NCBI GenBank assembly: GCA_947034885.2
Contig: OX344757.2
Location: forward strand, 9,176,001-9,240,000
Source of the DNA: Thuidium tamariscinum
Lineage: Eukaryota > Streptophyta > Bryopsida > Hypnales > Thuidiaceae
DNA: 64,000 nt
Direction of reading: 5' to 3'
Within the stretch, counting starts at the first letter, position 1. Each line of letters starts with the position of its first letter. The position numbers and the translations under genes were made by a program. This document shows, in pieces, positions 36,646 to 47,126 of the stretch. The notes beneath the pieces are model-generated. The model was not told the DNA's origin. It saw only the letters and a program-made list of their open reading frames with translations, and did not search any database.

Positions 36646-37502
36646 AATGGTACTTCTTGCAATACACTCAATCAAAATATTTATTTTCAAACCATGAATC
36701 TTTTGTCCTAAAGGTTGAAATGGCCAAAGTGATTTCTTCCCTACCTACAAGATTACAAGAATAGAGACAAATTTGAAACAAATTTGTTGGGGAAATATAA
36801 AAAATATTTTAAAAATTACCAAAAATTGAACAATCCAAACCTTACATTTTTATAAAAGATAATGCCCAATTTATAAAGAACTACCCTATATAAATGATTG
36901 AATTTAGTGAACAAAGAATTCAATAGTTGCAATACACAATTCCATGGACAACCTTCCTAACTAAGTGATTATGCTTTGCAAATAATCTTAAAACTAAGTG
37001 GAACCTTTCCTAGCAAATTACACAAGTTTGCATTACAAGTTACTTTGATTCACCAATGGCTACCAAAGTAAATTTTCTATATTAGCACAAAAATAGTCAA
37101 ACATCTCAACTCACTTATTTAAAGATGTACGCAATACTTGCTCTAAAGTCATTTAAAGATGTAAACACTACTAGCTCTAAAGCCAATTTGAGGATTTTCA
37201 ACTTTGAATAATGGAATGAATGACATAAGTTTGCATTGCAAGTTACTTCAATTCAGTATCAACTACCAATGTGAACTCTCTATATCAGCTCGGTATAGTT
37301 ACGAGGTTAAATGGCTGCAAATGTTGGGGCATCATCAACCAAAGTTTTGACTTGAAAATTCTTGAATTGACATAAGAAACAATAGTGTTCACAACTTCAA
37401 AATAAGGGATTTGAGATGTTTGACAATAAAATCTAAGCAGAACCATTCATTCCAGCAAGATATCAACAAAATGCAGTCATCTACTCCAGCAAAGGGACAG
37501 AC
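36646..37502. other. AT-rich gap upstream of the tRNA pair
   Basis: No gene is seen. There is a loose direct repeat: TTGCATTACAAGTTACTTTGATTCA near 37029 and TTGCATTGCAAGTTACTTCAATTCA near 37231, each followed by ...CTATAT..AGC. Confidence 0.4.
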
Positions 37503-37584
37503 CGTGCTCAGCAGGATTCGAACCTGCGCGGGCAAAGCCCACATGATTTCTAGTCATGCCCGATAACCACTCCGGCATGAGCAC
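37503..37584 (-). tRNA. trnS-AGA: tRNA-Ser (AGA anticodon)
   Basis: An 82-nt cloverleaf. The acceptor stem GTGCTCA pairs with TGAGCAC, followed by discriminator G. The D arm contains GCCGGAGTGGTTATCGGGC, the anticodon stem-loop is CATGA-CTAGAAA-TCATG with AGA at 37549-37551, and there is a long variable arm (GTGGGCTTTGCCCGC). The T loop is GGTTCGAATCC. No intron. A T-run suitable for Pol III termination is not obvious directly downstream. Confidence 0.96.
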
Positions 37585-37603
37585 CAACGGGCGTGTGCCA
37601 CGT

Positions 37604-37676
37604 CGCCACCCCAGGGGCTCGAACCCTGGACCACAAGGTTAAGAGCCTTGCGCTCTACCAACTGAGCTAGGACGGC
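37604..37676 (-). tRNA. trnK-CTT: tRNA-Lys (CTT anticodon)
   Basis: A 73-nt cloverleaf. The acceptor stem GCCGTCC pairs with GGGTGGC, followed by discriminator G. The D arm has TAGCTCAGTTGGTAGAGC, the anticodon stem-loop is CAAGG-CTCTTAA-CCTTG with CTT at 37641-37643, and the T arm is CAGGGTTCGAGCCCCTG. It lies 19 bases from the tRNA-Ser gene on the same strand, upstream in transcription, so co-transcription is possible. Confidence 0.96.
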
Positions 37677-38989
37677 AACGGGGGAGGTGAATACGCCAAC
37701 TCCTCTCATGCCTACACACGAAACTGAAACGAACTTGATCCCCAGAAAGAAAAAACAAAACTGGAATCTTTACATCAAGAAGGAAATTTACTCCAGCTTT
37801 ATTTCAACAGCTCGGAGAAGGAATTGGAAATAACGAAATTCCTTCCAGGAAAGACGCGAAAAAAGGATAGCTCGGAATGGTTTTTAGCAGTAACTAAAGA
37901 GAGGAGATTCCTGGAGCTCTCTCGAAGTCAAGACTGAAATTCACTTCGTAGTTTCAGAGCTCCTGCAACAAAATTCGACAGTCGGGAGCATCAGCAAACT
38001 GACAACAAAACTGTAGAAATACGCTGATAAAAACACATGGAGCACTCCAATTGAGGAATAAAAAACCCATTGAAATAAGTCGATAGAATTACAAGGAAAA
38101 TAATGTATATACACACAGATGGTATTGACATTGTATCCTATTATATCCTCCCCTTCAGGAGAAATAAAGGCCACGGCTGATAAGAAAAGAAGGATCCTAC
38201 TAAGCATGGGTGCAAAAGCCCCAGCCTTTCACCAGAATGATCATCGCCAATTATCTGAATACACAGTCGAGTACTCACATAATCAACCCTAAGATTTGTG
38301 GGAAAGGGCGGAACCCTTACATCAATATAATGTAAGGCATGATTTCTTCTTTCTAGCGGTACATTTAAATACTTTTCCTAAAGATTACTACATGACTGAT
38401 TTCAACGCCTGTATTTAAGGAAGCAGCAACTATTGGCCATTTGGGCACTTAGGGGTTAACCTATGGTTTACAAACTCATCCATGCCAATACATGTGTCTG
38501 GTCAACACAATATTTGCAACCTCTTCCCTCCACCCCACCCGACCCCACCATCCAGATTGGTTGATAGCAGCCTAAGTCGAGGTCTTCAAGAGAAAACAGA
38601 AACAACCCGTTGTGAAGATAATCGAGATATTAGTTTACAATAGGTAATGGAAAATTAGTCCACATAGTCCGAAGAGAATGTCGCTTACGCCGTAAACTAC
38701 GGCTTTGTAGAGGATGACAACAACCGAAAATGAGAAAGTACGACTACTGCAAACTAGCTGATTCGAGCGTGTTATAAAAACAACGCCCTCTACAGACAAG
38801 AATTGCAACGAATTCTAATACAGTATCCCCTTCCATACCATCCAACAAAGAAAATGCAAAGAACAGTTTCACAGACAGTCTACTACATTCAAAACATCTA
38901 AAACCTTTCGTACTTAAATTTCAATTAGTAAAATATGTAGGGAAAGGGTCATTTGCAAGTACCTTTTCCTCTCAATCGAGGACGCGCAA
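37677..38989. other. Spacer between the tRNA pair and the SNAP43-like gene
   Basis: No gene is recognised. The composition is less AT-rich than the transposon blocks. It contains a TTAA terminus at 38456-38459 (next entry) and, from about 38990, a duplicate of the 3' end of the SNAP43-like gene. Confidence 0.4.
38283..38459. mobile_element. Possible short TTAA-type element
   Basis: The right end TTTGGGCACTTAGGGG then TTAA matches the family terminus well. A candidate left end TCAACCCTAAGATTTGTGGG lies 177 bases upstream. The inverted match is only about eight bases, so the left boundary is uncertain. Confidence 0.4.
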
Positions 38990-39110
38990 CATTTTGCAAA
39001 AGTGCGGAGTCTGGAGAAAGAATCCCTGATGCAATAAGCGCAATTCCATTTCTCAAAAAGATCGAAGATATTTTTTACTCCATATCAATGAGACCGAGAA
39101 ACCTTCTCAA
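38990..39110 (-). repeat. Partial duplicate of the 3' end of the SNAP43-like gene
   Basis: Resembles 39240-39365: a GATGCAATAA word, AAAAAGATCG/AAAATCG, and CCATATCAATGAGACC(G/A)AGAA(A/T)C are shared in the same order. The second half corresponds to the last codons of the gene (LGLIDME-stop). The copy is diverged and has no upstream coding part. Confidence 0.55.
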
Positions 39111-39318
39111 TTTGATCCGCCACTTTCTCGGAACGCTCATGTCGCTGTAACATAGGCTGCAAGTCCCTCTTCAGCACTTACATACATGTACCATTTCCAC
39201 TCAATGCACTGCCGTTATGCAAGCCGTGCTGAAAATGAACCTGAGGAAGGAGACTCCGATGCAATAACCTGAAAGGAATTTTTCCCCAAAATCGGAACCC
39301 ACATAAATTATTGGGGTT

Positions 39319-40194
39319 TTATTCCATATCAATGAGACCAAGAATCTCCTCCTCAAGCATCTCCTCCTCAGTTCGGTCCAAGACTTGATCAGAAGCCTCA
39401 TTTCGCCTACGCTTTTTGGGTCGAGCAGGCTGCATCTGAATAGGCTGAATTTCAAGGCCATTAATGGAAAGTAAGTCCCGCTTCTGCGCTTCCCAACCTT
39501 CCGCAACTTCTTCCAGCTGATCAGCAAACCCTAAACCCGTGTCCTCTGGCATTTCAAGAACCCCAAGGCCCGAAAACACATGCTTCTTCGCAGCAGCATA
39601 GTCTCTCACAAGACCGATTACAGCATCCAAGGAAAATTCCTGCCTCAAGCTCCCATAAACATGCTCTTGCAAAGGCACATTCGCCAGTAACCTAAACCGA
39701 GCGTGCTTCAACCTCGCAGCTGCTTGATTCGTCAGCTTCTCGCACGCATCCGCAATACTCTTCTGGTCAACAGACACACACCCGAACAAGAAAGCCTCCT
39801 TGCACAACATAGTCCGCACCACTTTCAAACCTTCCCCATGCTCGATGCGCTTCAACTCGTTCACCAACCCGTGCAGATTCTCCAAATCCTCCAGAGAGAG
39901 ATAAATCAGGTAATAAGGCTCCACGTACTGAGTCTCGTATAAGCAATAGAGCACGAACAAGCCCCCGATCCTCCAGGAAAGAGTGTTTTCTACGCTCTTC
40001 ACGTGACCCAGGGCGGAAGAGTACAAGGACTGCATGAAGAACGCTTGCGTTGTGTCCTTCGGGCACGCTTCGTGAATGAAGGAGAAGCCGCGCGACTTCC
40101 AAAGCTCCTTCAGTTGGTGTAATGACGTCGCATCCTGCTCGGCGAAGGATGCTACGAGCTCGTGAACATCACGCGATGCGGCGGAGAGGTCCAT
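39319..40194 (-). CDS. SNAPC1: snRNA-activating complex subunit, SNAP43/SNAPC1-like, single exon, 291 aa
   Basis: SNAPc binds the proximal sequence element of small nuclear RNA promoters and recruits Pol II or Pol III. The family core is visible: MDLSAASRDVHELVASFAEQ, LKELWKSRGFSFIHEACP, AFFMQSLYSSALGHV, WRIGGLFVLYCLYETQ and EPYYLIYLSLEDLENL. A helical region and a basic patch (ARPKKRRRNE) follow, then an acidic C-terminus ending in LGLIDME. The ATG at 40194 was chosen because homologues begin at this MDL; the open frame extends upstream without another ATG nearby. There is no intron, unlike the other protein genes here. Plants use SNAPc-type factors for U-snRNA genes, so the role is likely conserved, though the exact subunit label rests on motif recall. 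Confidence 0.85.
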   Translation of the reverse strand: MDLSAASRDVHELVASFAEQDATSLHQLKELWKSRGFSFIHEACPKDTTQAFFMQSLYSSALGHVKSVENTLSWRIGGLFVLYCLYETQYVEPYYLIYLSLEDLENLHGLVNELKRIEHGEGLKVVRTMLCKEAFLFGCVSVDQKSIADACEKLTNQAAARLKHARFRLLANVPLQEHVYGSLRQEFSLDAVIGLVRDYAAAKKHVFSGLGVLEMPEDTGLGFADQLEEVAEGWEAQKRDLLSINGLEIQPIQMQPARPKKRRRNEASDQVLDRTEEEMLEEEILGLIDME

Positions 40195-40364
40195 GAGGGC
40201 AGCCGATGCTCGCAACAACTGCTCGAGGGTAAGCGGGGACGATGCTCCTAAACCCCGAGCCCTAAAATAGAAGTAGATTAGAAATTTTACTTTTCGAGTT
40301 TGTGACTTTCCCTTTTTCGATCCTCAGTTTTCCCTGCCCGTTTTCAGCCCCTCTGCCAATACTT

Positions 40365-41040
40365 AGTTTGCTGCCATTTTGGGACTAGATATGTATGAAA
40401 AAAAAATTTATTTACTTTTCAGACATGAAGTTACATCTCTTTTGTACTTTCCAAAAATTTTAGATTTTTTGGAGGAAAATTGATTTTTGTGAAATTTTTT
40501 GAAGAGAAAGTGAAGAAAAATCATATCAAATAGAAAATTATCTCAAAAAATTTGAGAATTTCACCATGTGTGTATATTTTAGTGGCAAACATCATGGAGT
40601 AAACTGAATTTCCGTATCATTCTATATTTACAATCTAGAAGATATTAAAAATATATCCAAAGTTCAAATTGCAATAAAATATTCAAAATTATGATTTTTT
40701 CCAAAATTTCAATTAGAGAAGAAACCAGTATGGATGACCTTCATTTTGTTAGTTGGGCTCAAACTCAAAAAATATCGTTTTTGTGGAGACTTTTCAAATT
40801 TAGAGCAAGGAGCAACAACTTCCCAAAATACAGTGAAAACATATTTTGTGATCTAGTGTTTTTTCTAATTTCTTATTCACATGAAGAGAAACACTCACAA
40901 GATTGCAAAGTGAATTAGGTACTCTTCATAATTCTTTATGAAAGGTCAAGCAAAAAGAAATGAATGAAAAACTGCTTTCATCCTCCCTCCTCACTGTTTC
41001 ATCAGAATGCGTCAAAACGTCACCAACCTTTTAGGATTAA
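40365..41040. mobile_element. TTAA-type family C element (left end lost)
   Basis: Similarity to family C starts at TTAGTTTGCTGCCATTTT and runs to the right end ACCAACCTTTTAGGA then TTAA at 41037-41040. Its TACTCTTCATAATTC region (about 40918) is the uninterrupted form of the site that holds an insertion in the next copy. The left terminus is missing or too decayed. Confidence 0.65.
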
Positions 41041-42492
41041 TTTCGAAACATCGGGTATATAACCAGTGGTTTCACAGCTCAATGCCCATCACTTAGATTG
41101 TTGCCACTTTTGAAGTAAATATGTATGAAAATCATTATATTTATTTATTAGAGATGAAGCTACATGTCTTCTGTACTTCACCAAAAAAAATGATATTTTA
41201 GAGGAAAATTGATTTTTCTTAGAATTTTTGAAGGAAAAAGGGAGGAAAAATCACATCAGTTAGAAAATTATTCTAAAAAATCTAAAATTTTTACCATATG
41301 TGTACATTACAGTGACAAACATCATGGTGTAGGCTCAATTTTGACGTCCTTCTGTAATTAGAATACAAAGGACACTGAAAATACAAAATTCAAACTACAA
41401 TAAAATATTCAATGTTACTAATTTTCAAAATAATCCAATTGGATCAGAAACTTGAATACATGGCTTTCATTTCATTAGTTGGATTCAAACTCAAAAAATA
41501 TCAATTTCTAAAAGAAATTATAGATTTAGAGCAAGGAGCAAAATACATTGAAATAGCAAATTTTCTCATCTATTTTTTTACTTACTTCTTATTCAGGTGA
41601 AGGCAAATACTAACAAGACTACAAATTCAATTAACCCTTAAAGTACGGACCTATAACCACTAAGTGTAAGCCTCATTGTCATCAGACAATTTGTTGCCAT
41701 TTTTAATGTAGATATGTATGAAATTTTTTATATTTATTTTTCAAAGATGAAACTAAATGTTTTCTTTATTTCTCAAAATTTTAGATTTTTTGGAGGAAAA
41801 TTGAGTTTTCTGAAAATTTCTAAAGAAAAAGTGAAGAAAAATCATATCGAATGAAAAATTGTTTAAAAAAATCTAAAAATTTCACCACGGGTGTACATTA
41901 CAGAGACAAACATCATGGTAAAAACTCAAATCCCATGTCCTTTCTATAAATAGAATGCACTAGACATTGAAAATACATCCAAAGTTGAAATAGTAATAAA
42001 ATAATAAATATAACGAATTTTTCCAAAATTTTGATTGGAGTAGAAACTAGAGTGGATAACCTTCATTTCATTAGTTGGACTCAACTTCAAAAGAAATCAT
42101 TTCTATAGAGAAATTTCAGATTTAGAGCAAGGATCAACAACTTTCCAAAATACACTAAAAATAGCATATTTGGTGATTCATTTTTTTGCTAACTTCTCAT
42201 TCACATGAAGACAAATACTAAAGACTAGAAACTCACTACAACACTCTTCATGATTCTCCCTAAGAGATCACAAAAAGAAAAATGGATGAAAAAATGCTTT
42301 TAGTCTCCCTTCACATGGCCGCAAATGCCCAAAATTGGCACCCTAGGCATTATAGGGTTAAGTACTCTTCATAACACTCGACGAAAGGTCTATAAGCAAA
42401 AAATGAATAAAAAAATGCTTTCAATCTCTCTCTAAAGATTGTTCAATTCATCCAAACGCCACAAAATGTTGCGAGCAACATTTAGGGGTTGA
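41037..42492. mobile_element. TTAA-type family C element interrupted by another family C element
   Basis: It begins at the same TTAA that ends the previous copy (41037-41040). The left end TTTCGAAACATCGGGTATAT is a decayed CCCTTAAAGTACGGACCTAT. It runs to 41634, is interrupted, resumes at 42358, and ends CAACATTTAGGGG then TTGA. The two halves join in register with the copies at 4767-5462 and 40365-41040. Confidence 0.75.
41631..42361. mobile_element. TTAA-flanked family C element nested in a family C element (731 bp)
   Basis: TTAA at 41631-41634, then CCCTTAAAGTACGGACC; the right end is GGCATTATAGGG, then TTAA at 42358-42361. Excising it with one TTAA gives CAATTAAGTACTC, which aligns base for base with GAATTAGGTACTC in the uninterrupted copy near 40911. 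This fixes both the boundaries and the 4-base target duplication. The interior has no open frame. Confidence 0.85.
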
Positions 42493-42864
42493 AGGGATTT
42501 TTACATTATGGATTGCAAGAAGGTCAATAGAAGATGTTGAAGATTGTAACATATTTAGGCCAATGTTCTTCCGGACTATCCACTTTTAAATAACAATCCA
42601 TGTACTATATTTCTTATAGTGTGAAAATTCACGTGACAAGAAGAGGGTAAAAAACGTTGCCCCCATGAAATTTTTTTGGAAATTCAAAGACATGGTCTCT
42701 CACCCATGTTACACCATGGTTGAACTTGTAAGGCTTACTTCAGCTATTGTTGCTCTAAGTGTATGTTGCCTTTTGTCTCTTGTTTAAGGTTTCCATTATG
42801 GATGTATAAAGTAGGAAAACCGCATTGATTTTGCTTTCTTTTTAAATGTTTATATTTTATTGTC

Positions 42865-43474
42865 TTAACCCCTAAATGCGCAAGGCCTGTTTTGAGCTTC
42901 TTAGAATTTGTTCTAAGTTGAACAAAATGCCAATATTTTAATAAGTTGTATCCATTTTTCTCTGAATTGTAACCGTACAAATTCAAACCAAACATGTTAG
43001 AGATTGCACAAGAAAAGAAAACACAACAATTTCACTTATGGAGTGAAAGACTATAATGTTTGACCACTTTTTGCAAGTCAAATTTGAAAAGTTGGTGACA
43101 AAAAAAAATGAGGTGAAAGGGCCTAACATGCACAACTCCAATCAATTTATGGCTCCTGAAAATCTACTCTACAATTTTTGTAAATGAATTTTGAATGTGA
43201 TTTTTTCTCCAAAATCTAGTGTATTTGAGGCTCATTTTCAAGAGCCCTCAACACTATGGAAATTCAAGATTACAATAGGTACCCTTGCACAAAATCTTGA
43301 ATAGAAAAATCACTATCATTCATTTACCAGATCGTATTTTTGACACTAAAATTAGACTTCTAAAAGAACTTTCCAAAAATATAAACTACTAAAAATAGCT
43401 ACTTGGTTAGGTTTTATTTAGCTTCAAAGTTTTGCAAACACTAGATTTTGATGCCTTGGGCATTTAGAGTTTAA
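42865..43474. mobile_element. TTAA-flanked family A element, complete (610 bp)
   Basis: The left end is TTAA then CCCCTAAATGCGCAAGGCC. The right end is GCCTTGGGCATTTAGAGT then TTAA at 43471-43474. It is the least disturbed family A copy and is in the opposite orientation to 25769-26428. Its last 220 bases match the start of the window. No open frame. Confidence 0.8.
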
Positions 43475-43739
43475 GTAGACATACTCTATTATGGTTCTTG
43501 CCATTCATTCCCAATTGAAGACAGAATTGAATCCATCATTTTGTTTGTAGCTTGTTTGAAAGCATGAAAGAAAAGGCCTTGATTATTTTGGATACAAAAG
43601 GAGTTTAACAATCCCTAAAGACACATCTATTAGTCCTTTTAATTTTCAAGAATATAAAGCTGCAAGAATGAAGGTTATTTATGAGACTTTTGGATTTCTA
43701 TGTTCAAATCTAGCTCCTTCTTTGTAGAAACATGATACA

Positions 43740-45430
43740 TTTTTTTAGGTTGCCATTCACTTGGAAATTAGGGTGGCTATTGGACTATCAAGATTAGTCA
43801 TGGGAAGTACTCTAGAGGTTGTTGTAGGCTTATACAATTTAGGATTGTCTACATGCCATAAGATTTTTGTTCACTTCATCATGTCTTTAAATTCTTTGAA
43901 AAGAAATTATAGTTGGTGGCCTTCCTCTTCAAAGATGAGAGAGATTGCTTTAGATTTTGAGAGACTTCATCCAATTTCAAATGTAGTAGGAGCAATTGAT
44001 GGCTTATATATTTCTATTGTAGCACCACATCTTTATACAACACACTATTATAATTGCAAGGGCTTTCATTTTGTTTTGTTGCATGGCATTGTGACAAGTG
44101 ATTTCATTTTCTTGGACTTTAATATAGGATGAATAAGAAGTATCCATGATTCTAACATGTGGGATCATTTTGCATTAGGGCATTTTTGTGAAGCTAGATG
44201 TTTGGGTCCACTTGCACTTGTAGGAGATGGTACCTATTCAACCTCATCTTTGCATACTTTTACATTACAAAGCAACTATATTGGGGCATTTTTGTGAAAC
44301 TAGACAATTGAGTCTATTTGGACTTGTAGGAGATGGCACCCATCTTGCTTAACATTGGATACTTTCACCTTACAAAGGCAATAAATATGGATTAACTAGA
44401 GTAATTACAAGTCAAAGACCGGTACTATTTTACCTCACACTTTAAAAAACAAAGTTGTCATCCACTATAACTTTAGAAGCATGAATCTAATCAACTTGAA
44501 ATTTTATTGAGATGTCTAACTTGATAATGATGAAATTCCTTATTTTTCAGAATTTTTCAGAAATTAATTAATATTTAAATTTAAATTTAGCTAATTTGTC
44601 ACACTTTGTAGTTTTGGATTTTTTAGTATTGGCAAGTATCTAAAATTAATGATGTAGAGCTGAAATTTTTGTGGTGTATTTCCATAGTAGGAGGGCATGT
44701 ACCTACCAAAGGAAATTTAAAAAAAATTAATCTTTCCTCTACATGTGTGCTAACAAAGCTCCTTTGCACGTATAGTTGTGAACATTGAAGATAGCTATTA
44801 AATCATTCTTTTGGCAAAATATCTTCATGATGAAGTTTTTCCAAATTTCCAATTCTCAGTTTCTTTGAACGTTCTTTTTCCTTTTTTTTACAAATTGAAA
44901 TGTCAAGGTACATATTTTCATGATATTTTGTACTTTTCTAATTCTCCTACTTCGAGAAATTTTCTATGTTTTTTGTTCCTAGGGTACCTTCTTCTTAAAG
45001 GTGTAAACATTAAACATATTTTTCACAATTTTACAAAATTGTTTTTTCAATTATACAATACTCCCTAAAAAATCATTAGTATTGTAGAAAACACTATGAA
45101 AACTAATTGATCTTTCTTGCAATGACCTACTAATGTAAAATACCACTAGAAATTTTGTCCAAAGTTCCACACGGATCAGGGCTTTTTTTTCTGGCGAAAT
45201 TTTGTCAGTTTGTCAGAATTCTGACCTCTCCTAGTTCATCCCTCTAAAATTTGACCTCTGCAATGAAGCCAGCAAGGGGGACACTAGTCCAAAAAAAAGA
45301 CCTGACAAGGATGTGCATTGAGAGGTCTTTTGGCATTTTAGAAGGATGGTAGTAAATTCTATTGAAGTAAATGGATTGTGATTTGCAAATGGTTCCCGAC
45401 ATTGAAAACGCTTGCATCATCTTCCACAAT
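43740..45430 (+). pseudogene. PIF/Harbinger transposase pseudogene (DDE_Tnp_4-type), broken
   Basis: A frame at 43761-44132 carries the Harbinger nuclease pattern: NVVGAIDGLYISIVAPH (first Asp), YYNCKGFHFVLLHGIV and FIFLDFNIG. After an in-frame stop it continues IRSIHDSNMWD, then LALVGDGTYSTSSL. At 45308 the C-terminal part appears as IERSFGILEGW followed by stops and ACIIFHNLCDIYN, which contains the third acidic residue. The gap 44400-45280 is unrelated sequence, probably an insertion. A roughly 105-base part near 44175-44390 is duplicated in tandem. Stops, duplication and insertion mean no active enzyme. The family could have mobilised the TAA-flanked MITEs here, an inference only. Confidence 0.8.
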
Positions 45431-45879
45431 TTGTGTGATATTTACAATTGAAAGATTAGTTCAACAACAAATAGATTCAAGAAGCTAAAGAAGACATTCA
45501 TGATTATATTGATTTGTTTTCATGCAAAAGTATCCTAGGAAATTCCAAATGTCCCAAGACTACTTGGATACACTTGCAAGTTTCAATAGGAATGGAAGAG
45601 ATCTTTGCTTAGAATGCAAGAAATTGTGAATTCAAGGTACAAGAAGATAATGAATAAAGAAAATAAGACAAGCAAAGAATTGGCATCACAAAGGGATGCA
45701 ATAGCAAAATCCCAAAAAAAATTGTAGAGTAATTGGTGACATAGATATTGATGGTGAGAATTGATAATTACACTTAGTCCTCAATGTGATTCTAAGTTCT
45801 TTGAGATTCTCATTTTGAACTTCAAAAACATTAATTTCATATCAAAAGTCACTTGAAGATTATCAATTGGTTTGAAACA

Positions 45880-46176
45880 TTAGAGGGGATTTGAGGCCTC
45901 CAAAGGACTGTTTTGGGGTTGTTCTCCAAACTGTTCCTATAACTATTGTCCGCTGTCAAGCCAACATTTACCCCAAAAAAAAAATTTAAAAAAAAATTTG
46001 GGGTCCTTAAATATGAAAAAAGCCCCCCCCAAAAAATTCAAAAAAAACAAAATTTAATGACGTGGCACTCTCTCAACCACGTAGGATTCCTAGTCACGAG
46101 CCCGGTTACGAGATAAAAACTCCGTTCCCGCAGTTTGGGAACCCGCAATCTTCTAATGGCCTCAAAAATCCCCTAA
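45880..46176. mobile_element. MITE family D, copy 2
   Basis: The left end is TTAGAGGGGATTTGAGGCC and the right end is GGCCTCAAAAATCCCCTAA, a clear inverted pair. The C8 run, the A-rich centre and TTTAATGACGTGGCACTCTC match copy 1. Near the right end GTTCCCGCAGTTTGGGAACCC forms a small hairpin. Boundaries carry TTA/TAA, so the target duplication is TA or TTA-like. Confidence 0.7.
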
Positions 46177-47063
46177 TGGAGCACCTTTACTTCTTGTTTT
46201 TGATTGCAAGTACATCGATACACTAATAATAAAGAAGGCATCTTTTTCTTCACACACAAAATAATAGAATATAATAGAAATAATCACATACATTAGATTT
46301 TCTCAATTAATTTTGCCATGGTCTCTTGCATGTTCTTCAATAATTCTAATTTCACCAACTTACTCTATTGCCTATTTAGTTTCAAGGACCAATTTCCCAT
46401 TGCTCCACACCTCTTCCAATTACTTTGAAAGCAAGGCAACTTTCTTCTTACAACTCTCAATGTGTCTATTTCTTATCTCTTTTGGTCCCTTAACCTTGAA
46501 GAATACCAACGTCCACTTTCTAGACAATGTACAAAATGAAAATTAGATTTCTTTCTCATTTATAATTTATAGCTTGGATGAAAGTCATCTTAATTTTGAG
46601 AGATACTTTATGAAGATGTGGTCCTATCCAAGGGTTGGATTTGGTGTTATTAGAACATATATTTTTCTAAAAATCCAAATTTGGAAGTATATTAGGTGGT
46701 TGACTTTTATTGACTCTAGTTCAAACTTGGAATTGTAACAATGAGATCATAGAATTGAAAAATGAAAAAATTTCAAAAAATCACCATGTCAGGAGAACCT
46801 CATTTCAAGTCTTGTCCAACAAAATTTATTCAAAAAATGACAATATTTTGCTTGTAATTGAATTCAGAAGGAATTTTGAATTTTTCCTTTAAAAATTTAT
46901 AGAAAAATATTGGTGATAGCGTTGGTGAATCTAGCCTTACACATAGAATCTAGAACTAAATTCTACAACTTTTATCTACATCTCAATTCCAAAATATTAT
47001 TTTAAACAATACTTTTAATGATTTTTCTGAAGTCGCAGATGAGTCAAGACGTTTAGGGGTTAA
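46177..47063. repeat. AT-rich repeat ending in a TTAA-type terminus (family F-like)
   Basis: The right end GAGTCAAGACGTTTAGGGG then TTAA (47060-47063) resembles the right end of the element in the PMS1 intron (CCGGCGTTTAGGGG). The left end could not be found; a possible start near 46700 is weak. No gene is seen in the interval. Confidence 0.45.
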
Positions 47064-47126
47064 TAACCCCTATTTAGTGTAGAAAATTCACTTAATTTTT
47101 GCCAAATCTCACCCTCAGGGTAAAAA

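Noticed and set aside
21250-37500. LTR retrotransposons
   Set aside because: I found no long direct repeats with TG...CA ends, no primer-binding site and no reverse transcriptase or integrase motif. The repeats seen are DNA-transposon-like.
4620-47063. TTTAGGG words that look like plant telomere repeats
   Set aside because: Each occurs once per site, always at an element end beside TTAA, never in tandem. They are terminal inverted repeats, not interstitial telomeric arrays.
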